Shown here piece after piece: positions 12,224 to 24,106 of a stretch of DNA of 64,000 bases. A program made the translations under genes and the position numbers. Under the pieces are notes generated by a model. The model had not been told where the DNA came from. It ran no database searches and was given only the letters and a program-made list of their open reading frames with translations. Origin of the DNA: Hysterangium stoloniferum (taxonomy: Eukaryota; Basidiomycota; Agaricomycetes; Hysterangiales; Hysterangiaceae); contig WHVD01000067.1 of assembly GCA_015178975.1 (NCBI GenBank), positions 405,571-469,570 of the forward strand, in the 5' to 3' direction. Within the stretch, counting starts at the first letter, position 1. Each line of letters opens with the position of its first letter.

Positions 12224-12847
12224 TGTGACGGGGCCTTCTTGCAGGGGTATGCGCCTTCGGCTGGGGAGGTCGCTGTTGACAAGCTTTGAGAATAAGAGTT
12301 TACAACACTGGCGGAGATGGAGAAAACGTAACAAGGGTAACTGTACAGCTAGACCCCCGGTCACCTGTGATTCGTTAACTGGCGGTTTTGAGGTTGTTAG
12401 TTGAATTTGGATATATCGTTAAGATAAATGGTGCGTTATTGAATAGTGGTTTATTAATTGACTAGGTCGATAGTAAATATTCTAGTCAGTACTCTAGTTA
12501 TTAGTCAATGGAGAGACTCTTGTGTATACCTATCTCCCCGCCCCCGGGGTCTCAATTCTCACCTACCCTGAAGTGATTGCAGTATATATACCAAGCCTCT
12601 TGGGCGCCTTTTCTTCAACGCAAAAACACACAGGCTTTCAAAAGCATCTCGATGACGATTCGCCCGCCTCTCTAGGACTGGCGTGGATCGAGGACCTCCG
12701 AGACCGTCATAAAGCTCTGGAGATTCACCTGCGATGGGACTTGGGTGCGGTTTGTCCGTTTATTCTGGCAGACTCTTCGTGGTCACCAGTTGGATGTAGT
12801 CGCAATGTCTCGTTGCACATTCTTAGTAACATATATCATTCCAATTG
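12224..12847. promoter_or_regulatory. upstream region of the Stm1-like gene, 3' side of the CCCH gene
   Basis: Both neighbours read leftwards, so this is the promoter of the Stm1-like gene together with the 3' UTR of the DUF7923/CCCH gene. A plus-strand open frame here, continuing to about 13073, is partly antisense to CCCH coding sequence and has no family resemblance. Confidence 0.4.
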
Positions 12848-14761
12848 TTACTCTTCTTCACTGTTTATTACAGCATGCCCGACTTTTGAATGCATTTCTG
12901 CAGAGTGTCTGTACCATTCCTCGCTCCCAAATTGCAGTGCTATACTGGGCGGCGTAGCTGGTGGTGTCGTCGCCACACTTTCCCCCACCGACCCTACTTC
13001 ACTCATGACAGCTATACTGCTTCGCTGGCTAGCATCGGCATCATGCATGCCTCCTAAATCAAAAATTAAATGAGTAACACAACTGCAAAAATTGCCTGTT
13101 CACTCACTGCCATAGAATTTACATTTACCAGCTTTGAAAAACTTGCAATGCCGTCCCCCAGGACACACGTGCCCTAAAGGACATTTTTCTGCATCAAACG
13201 GACACACTTTATCTAATTGTCGTGTCAACGGTTGTTCTGGAAAACCTGGTATATGTACCCACTTTTATTCGCGTATCCACAAGGGCTTTTTTTCGCCGTC
13301 GCGCGCATGGCATTTAGCTCTTCCAGACCCAAGTCATAATTGTGGCCATAACGGCAAGTTTCCTGATCAAATCAATAACTGGCATACATTTAAAAAGACC
13401 TGAACGGCTTACCCCCGCTTTGCATGATGCTAGATAGAAAAAATTACATGCTGCCGAAATATATGTCAATTTCATTTTCAAACCCAAGCATATCAATCCA
13501 CTCACGTCTCGTACTAGGTGGTGCCTCCGTAAAACGTAAGAAAGGACATTGCATACGACACAAAGAAACTCACCGTATCAGAAGGTCGTCGGATTTTTGA
13601 CTTGGATGGTGATGCTTGAACATTATTTGTATTTGGTACGCTTCTCGGCCCACTTTTGTCATGTTCTGCACTAGGCATTCTTCCGCTGTGTTTAACAGGT
13701 AATTTTTGTGTCATGAACACCCCTTTAAATTCCACAAAGGGGAGATTTAGTATTTTAAGCTCAAAGGCTATTTCATGATATCCTTTGAGTAGGATAATTT
13801 TGTGTAAAAGTCCTTCGTTGTTGAGGGCATTTAAAGTTGTGGCGTAGCCGTTGTCATGGCCCCCTGTATCGTGTTTTAAACCAAAATGTCCACAAGAAAC
13901 ATCGCAGACCAACCTCCGAAGAAAATTTTACAGGTTTGTGGGAACCGAGTAAATACTCGTAGATACTCTGTGCCAGTGAATAATGTAAGTGCACCCAGAA
14001 GTCAAGGGTCTCTCCTCACCTTTAACCTTCGTATCAGCAGCGTCTTTCCCACTGCCAACATCAATGATAGAAAACAATGGCGATGCCTCATTGAACCCCA
14101 TCACAAACCCTTCAAACTGTTCAGTTGTACAAACTTGTCGATTTATCAACGTGTCATGTAGGCCTGATTTATTGCAATAAACCGAGACCCATATTTGTGT
14201 ACGGTGCGATATTGATAATGGAGCATCTGTCTGAGTGTCTTCAGTAAAATGATCTGTAATGCCTTTTGTAAGTAATTGTGCTGCATGTCCGCCTCCTTGT
14301 CGCCCTAACGAAACCAATTGCGGGGCAAATATATTCCCATCTCCGTCAATGAGACAAAGCACAAGTGGATTATCGTCCTAGTAAACTCGGCATAAATCCC
14401 GACTTGCCAAAATATTAGAATGCACTGCGCACTTTAAGAGCCCCGATATTCCGCTCCAAAAGCCTGATCTGCTTTTTGAGAACTGTCGTTTCTACATCGT
14501 TTGCGGTGAAAGCCAACTTCCACACGTTAAGTTCACGCTCAAGTGCGATAACACGTTCCTCTAACTGCGCATTTTTCTTGATGGTCTTGCGAAACAGTAC
14601 TGCCATACATGGTTCAAATAGACTTGATGACAATATATCGCGACACCTTACATGTCTGTTCCTCAAGCAAACGATCCCTGTAGCCACACAAAATCGATAC
14701 CGTCTCATGATGGAACAGAAAAGGGTAAAATACACACTCACCATTGTTGCTCATTCTCCAT
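12848..14761 (-). CDS. DUF7923 domain protein with tandem CCCH zinc fingers, 460 aa, 11 exons
   Basis: Exons in order of translation: 14761-14742, 14677-14652, 14599-14433, 14377-14020, 13967-13914, 13863-13574, 13524-13506, 13450-13413, 13362-13263, 13212-13108, 13053-12848. A leucine-zipper-like coiled coil (about residues 15-70) precedes a domain beginning NPLVLCLIDGDGNIF, with FSIIDVGSGKDAADTK and KIFFGGGHDNGYATTL, as in fungal DUF7923 proteins. Two CCCH fingers follow: C-x7-C-x5-C-x3-H (CNFFYLASCKAGETCRYGH) and C-x8-C-x6-C-x3-H (ending CPLGH), then a further Cys/His-rich tail (GGRHCKFFKAGKCKFYG). Such fingers usually bind RNA, and the DUF7923 fold has been compared with NYN-type nuclease domains; activity here is inference. 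The gene is divergent from the SRA gene with 225 bases between starts. Every exon junction is in phase, including a 19-nt exon. Confidence 0.85.
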
Positions 14762-14986
14762 GCCTCGTCAAGGCAGGGAGCAACTTGTTATTGATGCACC
14801 GTCTTTGCGATGAGAAAGGTAAAACCGCCGCAACGGATGTGCAAGAAAGAGCAAGGTCACTTCACAGCTTAAACAACGTGCAGCGGAGTCTGAAGCGCGT
14901 CATATAGTTCCAAGTACGCGAGGCGGTATCAAAGTCCAGATAATTTCATTTCATTTCACCTTAGTACTCTCTTTCTCAACGCCAAC
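14762..14986. promoter_or_regulatory. 225-bp divergent promoter between the CCCH and SRA-YDG genes
   Basis: The two genes start at 14761 (-) and 14987 (+). No clear TATA box was seen on either side. Co-regulation is possible but unproven. Confidence 0.5.
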
Positions 14987-16623
14987 ATGGTTGACTTTGC
15001 AGCAATCCGTGCAAAAAACATTGCGGTAACCTCCCTTTTTTTTTTTCCTTCATTACCGCATTTTCTTACTAAGAAATAATATTGAATATTTCCTCGTCAA
15101 GAACAACAAAGCGCTGTTGATCAGTATGGGTCTCGAAAAAGCTGTGATACCTGCTTCCAGACCCAAAAACGCGTCCACACAGCCCAAGAAACGGAAGGTC
15201 GACGCGTCAGACGCGAATACGCCTGCCAAGGCCGCGAAAGTGAGTAAAGTCGCGTCGGAGACGCGGGGCGAAGTAGAAGCGGATTCCTCCCCATTGAGTG
15301 GCCGAAGGAGTTTGCGGAATGCGAACAAACCTAGGATAAGTTATAATGAGGCACATAGTGCTGTGAGCGTGGACAAAGCACCGCGACAGGTTTCGAAAGT
15401 CGCGGTAACGAAGGCAGGAAGGGAGAATGTGGGGAATATGCTTGGGAAGCGGCTACACGACCCGTATGTACAATATCTATTTGCAGTAAATGAAAAGGAT
15501 TTGACGGGTTAAAAGGAAGACGTTTGGAGATATACCTGGCGTTGAGGTTGGGACGTGGTGGGGGACGCGGTGCGCGTTTCTCATGATATAATTGGATTCG
15601 CGTTCTAAATTTAATTTCTGATGCCAGAGCCGAATGTAGTACCGATGCGATTCATGCACCATTTGTAGCTGGAATTGCTGGATCTGCTATGGACGGTGCA
15701 TACTCCGTTGCCCTATCGGGTGGATATGACGATGATGTAGATTTGGGATATGCTTTGTGAGTGGTTGCAGCTTGAATGAATTCCTCGGTACACCGTTCTA
15801 ACTACTTATTAGCACATACACTGGCTCAGGTCATTTAGTGTTCGGCACTTTCAAAGCACGCTATGTACTGATTTTGTTGGTGAAGGCGGTCGAGATTTGA
15901 AGGGCACTAAGGCCAATCCAAAAAACGTGGGCGTAAAACGACATACATGTTACATGCACATGCTTATGCAGGTTTTCAACTGATATAGCTTCGGACCGCC
16001 CCACAAAGTTGCGACCAATCATTCGATAATCCCATGAATGCCGCACTCAAGGTGAGCTGATTACTCTCAAACCACAGTACGCCCCCCTTGCTTACGACGG
16101 GGACTCCTGACGTATAAGAGGTCCGTAAAAACCAAAAAACCTGTGCGCGTTATTAGAGGGTATAAGCTTAGATCCCCATATGCGCCAGAAACGGGGTGAG
16201 CTCGTGGTTCAACTATATATTTGAATTCTTATCTAACATTGTGTTTTTCTGAGGTATCGTTATGATGGATTATATACTGTTGAGAAGGTCTGTCAGCTCG
16301 TTAATCCTTAACGCTAACAAAGCTTATACTATCATCCTAGGCGTGGTTGGAGCGCGGGCTCAATAAAGAAGGTTATAAAGTGTGTCATGTGTATTGAAAC
16401 TGATCTGATGTGTTATTGGAGATTCACGCATAATTCTATTGTGTAGGTTTGCAAATATGCCTTCAAACGAATACCTGGACAGTCTCCCTTGCTCGTCTCT
16501 GGCAGTGGACCAGACGATGCTGAGTCTGGAGAGGACGACGCTAAGTCTGGAGAGGACGACGCTGAGTCTGGAGAGGACGACGAGGAAGCCGGAAGCGCTG
16601 ATGAGGATGAAATGCAGGGGTAG
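14987..16623 (+). CDS. SRA-YDG domain protein (UHRF1-like methylated-DNA reader), 343 aa, 11 exons
   Basis: Exons: 14987-15025, 15102-15463, 15516-15569, 15628-15756, 15813-15829, 15886-15926, 15989-16051, 16119-16195, 16254-16287, 16341-16379, 16447-16623. Residues 1-130 form a basic region (MVDFAAIRAKNIA, then PKKRKV, a likely nuclear signal). The SRA-YDG domain follows: FGDIPGVEVGTWWGTR, HAPFVAGIAGSAMDGAYSVA, LSGGYDDDVDLGYAFTYTGS, GGRDLKGTKANPKNL, QSFDNPMNAAL, PVRVIRGYKL, YRYDGLYTVEKAW and YAFKRIPGQ. SRA domains bind 5-methylcytosine by base flipping. No RING, Tudor, PHD or SET domain accompanies it, so it is a stand-alone reader. The C-terminus is an acidic tail with three copies of an AESGEDD-type heptad. 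All junctions are in phase. Confidence 0.92.
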
Positions 16624-19600
16624 GAAACCTCAAGCGTTGCTAATTCCAGAAAACATATGGTTGAAAGAGAATCGGAGAAGGACTGACCGATCGCGACCTA
16701 ATAGAGTCGTTGTCGGGCATCCTTAAAGTATATAAAAATACACTGGGGAGGCTCAAGTAGCTCTGCCATAAGCGCTGTCATTGTTTTGATTAGAAATATA
16801 CTTAGTGTGTCTACCTGTTTATTAAAACCTCGGACATAATAGCTGTCAAGTGTATCCGAACGTAGCCTACTTACCGTACAGGCACACAAACAAACGATTA
16901 ATTTACAATATCACTGGTGTCACTGTATATAAGACTTCTAGCGTCAGCTGGGGAAAGCGAGCGGGGGACATGCAAAAGTGAGGGGGTACAAAGGTGTGAA
17001 GCACATGCAACACAGGGCACATATACGAAGCATGTATAGTCACTATTATGACAACTCACACGACCTGGGAATCACGCTGATCTCAAACGACAGTTCTTGT
17101 GAGTCGACTCATAGCAGGCCATCTCAAAAATAACAGTAGTCCATTAATTCTTATACCTAGACAGACTTATTGTCTCCCATAATCCAAAGTGTCTGACAAT
17201 CACACCACTTACTTCACATCTTCCAAACATCTTCCTAGCTCTTCAAATTGAAGAATTCCTACGCCTGTTATCGTATTAGATACACGGTTCCGACCTCCCT
17301 TTCTAGAAACTGAGTGCCCGGTAATCAAACGCTTAATGCGCAAGTAACACTGACCGTTTGCGCACGTTCAAATGTCGAGTGCTCAACAGCGGAGTCCGGA
17401 ATGGACATGACGATGCGCTTCTGGTAAGGGTTATCCAAACCGCCTTCTTTTTAGTCAACCAAAGATAGAGGTGATACCGGACCCGGAGCAGCCACACATT
17501 TCCACCTATCTCGGCCCCGAAGAATAGGAAGGAGATCCTCCAAGGTTCCCATAATTATCACAAACAGCAAGCGACCCACGCATTGGAGGCATTTGCGTCG
17601 GTTGTTTTTTATGTCCAACATAACATAACGGTCCTAATCGTCCCTCATAGATGCATGCCACATACGAACAGCGAGACATGGTCAGCTAAAGGGGATCGTT
17701 GGAAATCCGAGTGCTGTCAACGACGACTTATTCTGTTTCGCAGTGGGTAGTAGGCATTGTTGCTTGACGAACGTGTATTTTTATGCAATCTGGAGTGTGT
17801 CAGCATCTGACAACGATTCTATTTTAACTAAATTCAATCATGATTGCAGCGTCGAGCAGACTGACAGAAAGAAATGCCCAAGTTCAAACGGAGTATAGGG
17901 AGGAGCTGTCCAAAGTTGGGCAGAATAGGATCATAGCATAGGGTTCATTCTCAATAGATATGGCCACCAACATGAGAAATCCAGCAAGTCGAGACATTGT
18001 TAGTGCGTGTAGAGCGGACCTGGGTCAAGCGGCCCCGACAGGCTCTCCGCGCATACCATAGATGACGACGAGCCAGAAGCGACCCAGCTAGAGATACCAT
18101 GTGGCATGTCATTGGCTCGTTCCTAACTCGTGTAGCACGTCGGGGGACGACACGGCGCCGCAAAGACACGCATGGTATTAAATTCGCAACATGAGATCTC
18201 ATGCCTTTGAAGTTCCCAAACGCAATGGGGAAGCACTTTCTGGGAGCACCTGGGTATGTTACTGATCACATTCGGCAGATCTCCGTTCTCGGGACAGGCT
18301 CAAGTTTGTGCCTTGTGGCTGTGATATGCCCCCTGAGGATCCCTCGGATGTCGGTGCGAGATAAGTGACCTCAAAGTTGCCGTCGCTACTGAGTCGGGAA
18401 ATGCAACGAAATTTGAGTGACACTTCAATGCGATGATCAGTTCTTATTCCATGCCTAAAACGGCGTTCTGTCGGATTGGGATAGTGGTAGGCAGCGGCAT
18501 TGATTTATTCCCTTTGAAGAGTAATGGGGTGATACCGCCGTACGCGTACTACTTGATTACCGCTGATGTTCTGGTGTTATGCGGCAAGACGATAAAAGCT
18601 ACCACAACGAGCACAAGTTGTAGGATAGGCAAAACAAAGCGCTGAGATTATGTTAAGTATGCAGGATATTATACTGGTGGGGGTAAGTTAGGATACATGC
18701 ACATGAATGATCGCGAGGTTAGGACAAGTGGCATGATCTGATTGTGGACCCGGATTTGGCCCAGTTTGAGTTACCTGATGTGAGAACAATGTCATGTTTT
18801 CGCAATGCTGGCGCCAATTGAATATCTGCATATCTGCATAGAGACACCAGCAGTTTGGATCAAACCCAAGCGACGAAAGGAAAATCATTTCTTAGCCAAA
18901 AGCGACCTACAGCTGGCTGACGACGAGATGATCCTTTGAATATAGGACAGATACAGCGCTGAAAGTGATATCAAGAGTCAACGCCGCTTGGATAACGTCT
19001 ACGAGACCCCGGTTGATTAATCTTTCATGATCTCATCATCACCCCACACAAGTTAATGCCGGAATATGGATTTCAGTCAGCATGGATTTGTTTCAGGTCT
19101 GAGTGTTGCACTAAATTCGCGTACATCGCGGGACTGTCGACGAGAGCAGGGTGCCGAAGGAAAAATCACATCTATCACGGGTGGAACGGCTCTCGGTTTT
19201 GACCAACCTGCGAGAGCATCGTTTTCGGCCCCGGCCCATCTGATTGTACTCTGTGGACAAATATTGTGTTAGCTCCATATATCCCATACTTGTATCACAA
19301 TTAGTCAACCGGCCATTTATCAAATATTTCAGCAGCACGTTGCACCCATTTAACATAGGGGAAATCTTTGCGGTAAAGTGAACCAGCGTGGATTGGACGA
19401 AGCGATGTTTTTTAGATATTGTCGTATGGCCGTTGCTTACTCCTCGGGTCCACCCTGTACCGGAGCGATCTCAAGTTTCGGCACAGTTACGGAAGCTCGG
19501 CGTAGCGGGAATAGCCTCCAGGCCAGAATAATTCTGACAGGAAGCTCGGGCATTTGTTTGGATAAATTAAATCAGGCGTGCCGCACAAATAGGCACCTCC

Positions 19601-22430
19601 GACGCGGCAGGGGCGTTGTTTTAACAAAGGGGAAGGTAAGTAATAAAGGATGCACAGCATGAGGCGGTAGAGTGCGGCACTGGTTGATTGGTCTCCTTCC
19701 CGAGATCCGAGTGATTATGGTTACACCAGCGCGCAGGACTTTGAAAGTAATAGGATGTTCTGTGAATCAGGGGTCTTATGTTGGATACTGGACTTTTACG
19801 AAGGCAAGAAATATTACGCCACTCCCACGACCATCTAAAATAAAGAGCGATGGGTATAAAGAAAGATGCTACCCGGTCGGTGTAACACAGATCTAATCAG
19901 ACACTGTCATGACTATCAGCTTATACAAGGACCATACGGGGAAATATCGGGGCTCATTATTTTATTTTTAAGGCAACGTCTACCTAGTCGGGCTGTTGGG
20001 GATCGACACAGGACATGTATCAGACTGTCAAACAATGTGGTCGGGCATCTCCCGTAGTAAATACTATTTTATCCTCGGAGATCACCTGTATTGCACGATT
20101 GATATTTACGTGTATGATGGAGGTCCGAGATGGCTATCTCAAACTCTTTCCAAGCCACCCTGAAGCAATGGCATTGTATAGGTAGCTTTCGCCGGGTTTT
20201 GGGGTCGCGTGATGGCGGAGTTACTTTTAAATTATTCGCGGCTCAAAACAACGAATTTTTATACGGGTATGATTCAGATTAGTTTCGCAATATTACGGCC
20301 TACGGCTCGCAGGGGAAATTAAATTTGGGATCAGTATATAGTTTATATAGTTCAGGTCCTTGTACCAGTCCGTGTAGACGCCACTCGGGGTCTAAAAGAC
20401 TTAGGCATTCACTTGTCTTAGCGCGGACTTGGCTCTAAAGATACGAACGGCGGAGGGAATTGATTCTCCCCCAGTCTGGACTCTGATAGACGTTGCCAGG
20501 GACTATGATCGCGAAAAAGCTTGTTATGTACCTACGGAACGCGAGTGATGGCCTAGTTATCAAGCCGCCGTACACTGAGTAATGTTGGCCAGACCAATTT
20601 CGTTGCTCCCTATCCCAGTACAGTTAAGAATTTTATGCGTAAAGGCATGATGTTGATACTCATGGGTGATATTTACATGATCCGGTTTGTAGAACATTTA
20701 CTATCATACCTATCATGAAACGGAGTTCAAAACCGCTAGGCGTAATCAGCAGTTGGCTTACCTGGTGACATTAAATTCAAATCATACAAGGAGTTCCCCT
20801 CTAGTGCAATTCGAGTATCATAGACTAAAAGACAATTACGCGAAGAGGAAGATGTTCGACAGCCGGCCATCATAGCATTATACAATTAGACGGCGGGGAA
20901 GACCAAGGAAGGCAGTACCACGAAAGGGCGGACGGGTACGCAAAGATGGCAGTGCATACGGATAGGAGCGACAGAAATCATCTTGCGAAGTTGCCAAGAC
21001 GACGACTGTGCACGTCCTTGTGTGCTGCACAGAATACGAACCCCGCGCGCGAAACTCCTCATTCCATGCAAGTGTGAACACGATCCAGATGAAATAAACC
21101 AGAACGTCGTCCCAAAGTAGATGAGGACTTGTCTAAAAGGCTAAATATATCCGACGTAGGGTTATATGAGGCTCGGACGATTCCCCGATAGATGTACAAG
21201 TACTTTTGCTATATATGTTCCTTGGGACACAAGTTGGACGACGGTGCGACCATGCATGTAATCCGCCCGACACGCCTACCTAATACGATATTGGAAGATA
21301 TCTCACGGGGATCTTACAACGGACGAAAGAGGGTGGGAGAGCTGTGCATTTAAAGGTGTGGGAGTATAGAAGGGTTTAAGTTGGCAAACAGTGCTTAATT
21401 TACACTGTCCGTCCAGGGACACCAGCCAATACATGTCAGGATTAATATTGAGTGCAGATCCCGATGGTTTTGGGCCTGCTGAAATGTGCGGTTCACGCAA
21501 TTATCCAGACACAACGAGCGATTCAACGTGACAAGCACGCGATGCTCCCTAATAAAGCCAGGCTATAATCGGAGTGCAAGTTGAGCTCCAGGAGGAACTC
21601 GGTTGGAGATTCAAGAGCCGAGATATGAAGGATAACTTGTCGTGGAACTTCTCGGAGGGGGATAAGTCACCTAATAATAGTTACACGTTGGAAACGTTAA
21701 CCTCACACCGAGGCAGATAGGACAGCAACGCAAGACCTGGAAGAGACTGAAAAACGCGTGACACATATACACAGGCTGATAACGGGAAGCAAACGGGGGT
21801 GTGCTTGTTCATCAAATGCAGCTGATGAATGCTCAAGATCGTGTGTATATTGATTTGTTCTAGATAGACAGTTAAGGGGATATACGCACAAACGAGTAAA
21901 CGTTCTTTTTATCAAGCTAGGATGAGTAAATGGTGCCCATCGACAGCTACAGATGCGAAAAAGTAAAGTCGTACTTGAAGTGTAAAGTAGCTTAGTGTGC
22001 TATCAGATATTAATGAAGCGCATCAGTTCCGAGTATGCTTATCTATTATAAGATGAAATCGGAGTTTGCGCAACCCTGCGCAACCAGAAAAGAATAATAG
22101 TAACGGTGGCCGAACAGAGGCATAAGAATAGGTGCCACAGATGGAAAATAAAATGGAATAAGAATAGGTACGCAGATCGGCGAGAATAAGTGAGATGGTG
22201 GGACTTGACCAGTACGAATAAATGGTCATGTAGGTGGGAGGACTAGGTTACAATCATGAACGTGGAAATCAGATGTAATATTCAACCTTTGGGATCCGAG
22301 TCTGATAGGTCGCCAAGCCTAGAGCATATGTGCATCTGAATAAAACTTTCGGTCATGGAATTCTGATTATATTTTTTATGTTAAGAGATAGGGGCAGGTA
22401 GATAGGAAGAGGGAATTTCCAAATTTCCAG
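16624..22430. other. gene-poor stretch of about 5.8 kb
   Basis: No open frame reaches 100 codons, and none resembles a known family. No tRNA, rRNA, TIR, LTR or tandem array was recognised by eye. Unlike the transposon island to the right, CpG dinucleotides are frequent, so this does not look like methylation-decayed transposon sequence. It could hold non-coding RNA, UTR, or very old debris. Confidence 0.4.
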
Positions 22431-23830
22431 TCGACGGCAAAGATGAACGATAAGCATATCTTCCTTACCTCCGCGCCTCCAGGAGTCAAATTTTCCGTGT
22501 CCCCAGGGATCAGACTGGCAAAAGCAGGTCCGAGCTTCCAGGAGAAATTGGGCGACGTCATACCCATATTATCGGGTCGAGTTGTGGGAATAGGCGGGCG
22601 GGTACAAATCGGCACGTTCGAGTGTGGGAAAACGACGACGCCCCACAAATAAGAGTGTACCTGGATGCGGGGAAGGAGGACAATTAAGCTAAGGTGCAGT
22701 GATCATTAGAAGCTTCGGGGAGCGTGCGAGATGATTTTAGAAGGGGACGAAGCTGCAGAGATCAATGCGATCGGAAGGTGTCGGGATCTGCTATTGCACT
22801 GGGATATGCATGACTAACCCGTGTCAATGACTTTATGCTCATCACTAGCGCGGGGCCGCGGAGGATGTCATGCCCGTCTGCGGGAGCAGACAGACGACGT
22901 CGCTAGGTGTTAGCGTGCCTTTGAGTGTTGCGGCAAGGACGTGGACGAGGTATTGAGCAGATGAAATCATGCATCGCCACCATACATTATTGGAAAGGGA
23001 GGTGTCAATGGGAGGGGGGGATATCCCTGGCTACAGGATATTTGAGGATGGTGCAGGCAAGTGATAGACTACAGTAGGAAATTCGGTTTCGAGCGTCGCA
23101 GCACCGGCGACTTGAACTGTCACTTACCCAGACGAAAGGGAGGATAACTGGCTTCGAGCTTAGGATAAGTGTCACTATCGAGCTAGAAGCAAAGATAATA
23201 TGATTTGGATGATGATTCTAGAAGGAGACACTTACCTGACAGAGTTTTTTAGAGTTGGCCTGCCGACGCATCAGACACATATTTGGAGGGGGCCATCCAT
23301 CCCGGTCCGTGTGAATATCAGACCCGCTGTTTTTGCGTGCGAAAAAGGCTTACTTCTGGCTAGCGCTGGCGAGGCGAGGCGGTATCGATATCAACCCTTG
23401 CCGAGGTACCATGTGGAGAACGTGAAATTGGAAGAGAATGAGAGAGCTCCGAAGATGATAATTTATGCGAAGAAGATGCAGGTGAAGGTCCAAGATCTGT
23501 ACCGCAGGTTTCTTGCAAGTTTCATCCACGGCTTGGGGCAGTCGCAGACATTTGTAATGATTTTTTAGTAATGATACGCCCACGAGGCATCGGGACCAAG
23601 AGAATCAACCTCAAGAATCGAGAATCAATGTAAGGCTTGTCAACGTGAAAGGGAGTGCTCTGAATGGCAATCCCAACGTGGATGAACGCCCGCCACCACC
23701 TGACCACTGACCGTGTGACCTAATCGCGAAAGTTGGTTGTTGTGAATACTTGTGCCCAAGATTGATTGAAGCAATCTGAAGACGTATATCTGAGAAAAAG
23801 CAAAAAACTCATCGCTGGTCACTGCCGTTT
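22430..23830 (-). other. possible unrecognised multi-exon gene, minus strand
   Basis: Several exon-like blocks with good splice signals read leftwards. One block ends at 23236 before GTAAGT, with codons for RDGWPPPNMCLMRRQANSKK. Another spans 23182-23128 (acceptor TCTAG, donor GTAAGTG; DSDTYPKLEASYPPFRLG). A block starts at about 23068 after TGTAG. Another lies at about 22653-22470 and ends before GTAAGG (PDNMGMTSPNFSWKLGPAFA). Introns between the first three blocks would be 53 and 59 bases. I could not join all blocks in one frame or recognise a family. A competing reading is a 122-codon plus-strand frame at 23200-23568, the longest in this part of the window. Confidence 0.25.
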
Positions 23831-24106
23831 GCTTCCAGCTCCTTCAAGGCGCGTCCCAAGAACGTGTGTGAACACTGGTTGCAGAGAACTCGTTACATAC
23901 TTAGAATCTACAATGGTGCATAAGTAGTTAGACTCGGATAATATTTGAAAGGTTTTCAAATAGCCATTCGAAGCGATTCGTATCGTTATGAGTTGATTCC
24001 TTCAGAAAGCAAAGTCAAAGTTGAAGCACGACAACTGACAGCGCTAGTTGTACTCGAACTTAGGGCCGTCTCTGGCGTCCTTGTTTCTCCTCAACCACTA
24101 TTGACC

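Noticed and set aside
12522-13073. 183-codon plus-strand frame
   Set aside because: Its second half is antisense to confirmed CCCH-protein coding sequence, and it has no family resemblance.
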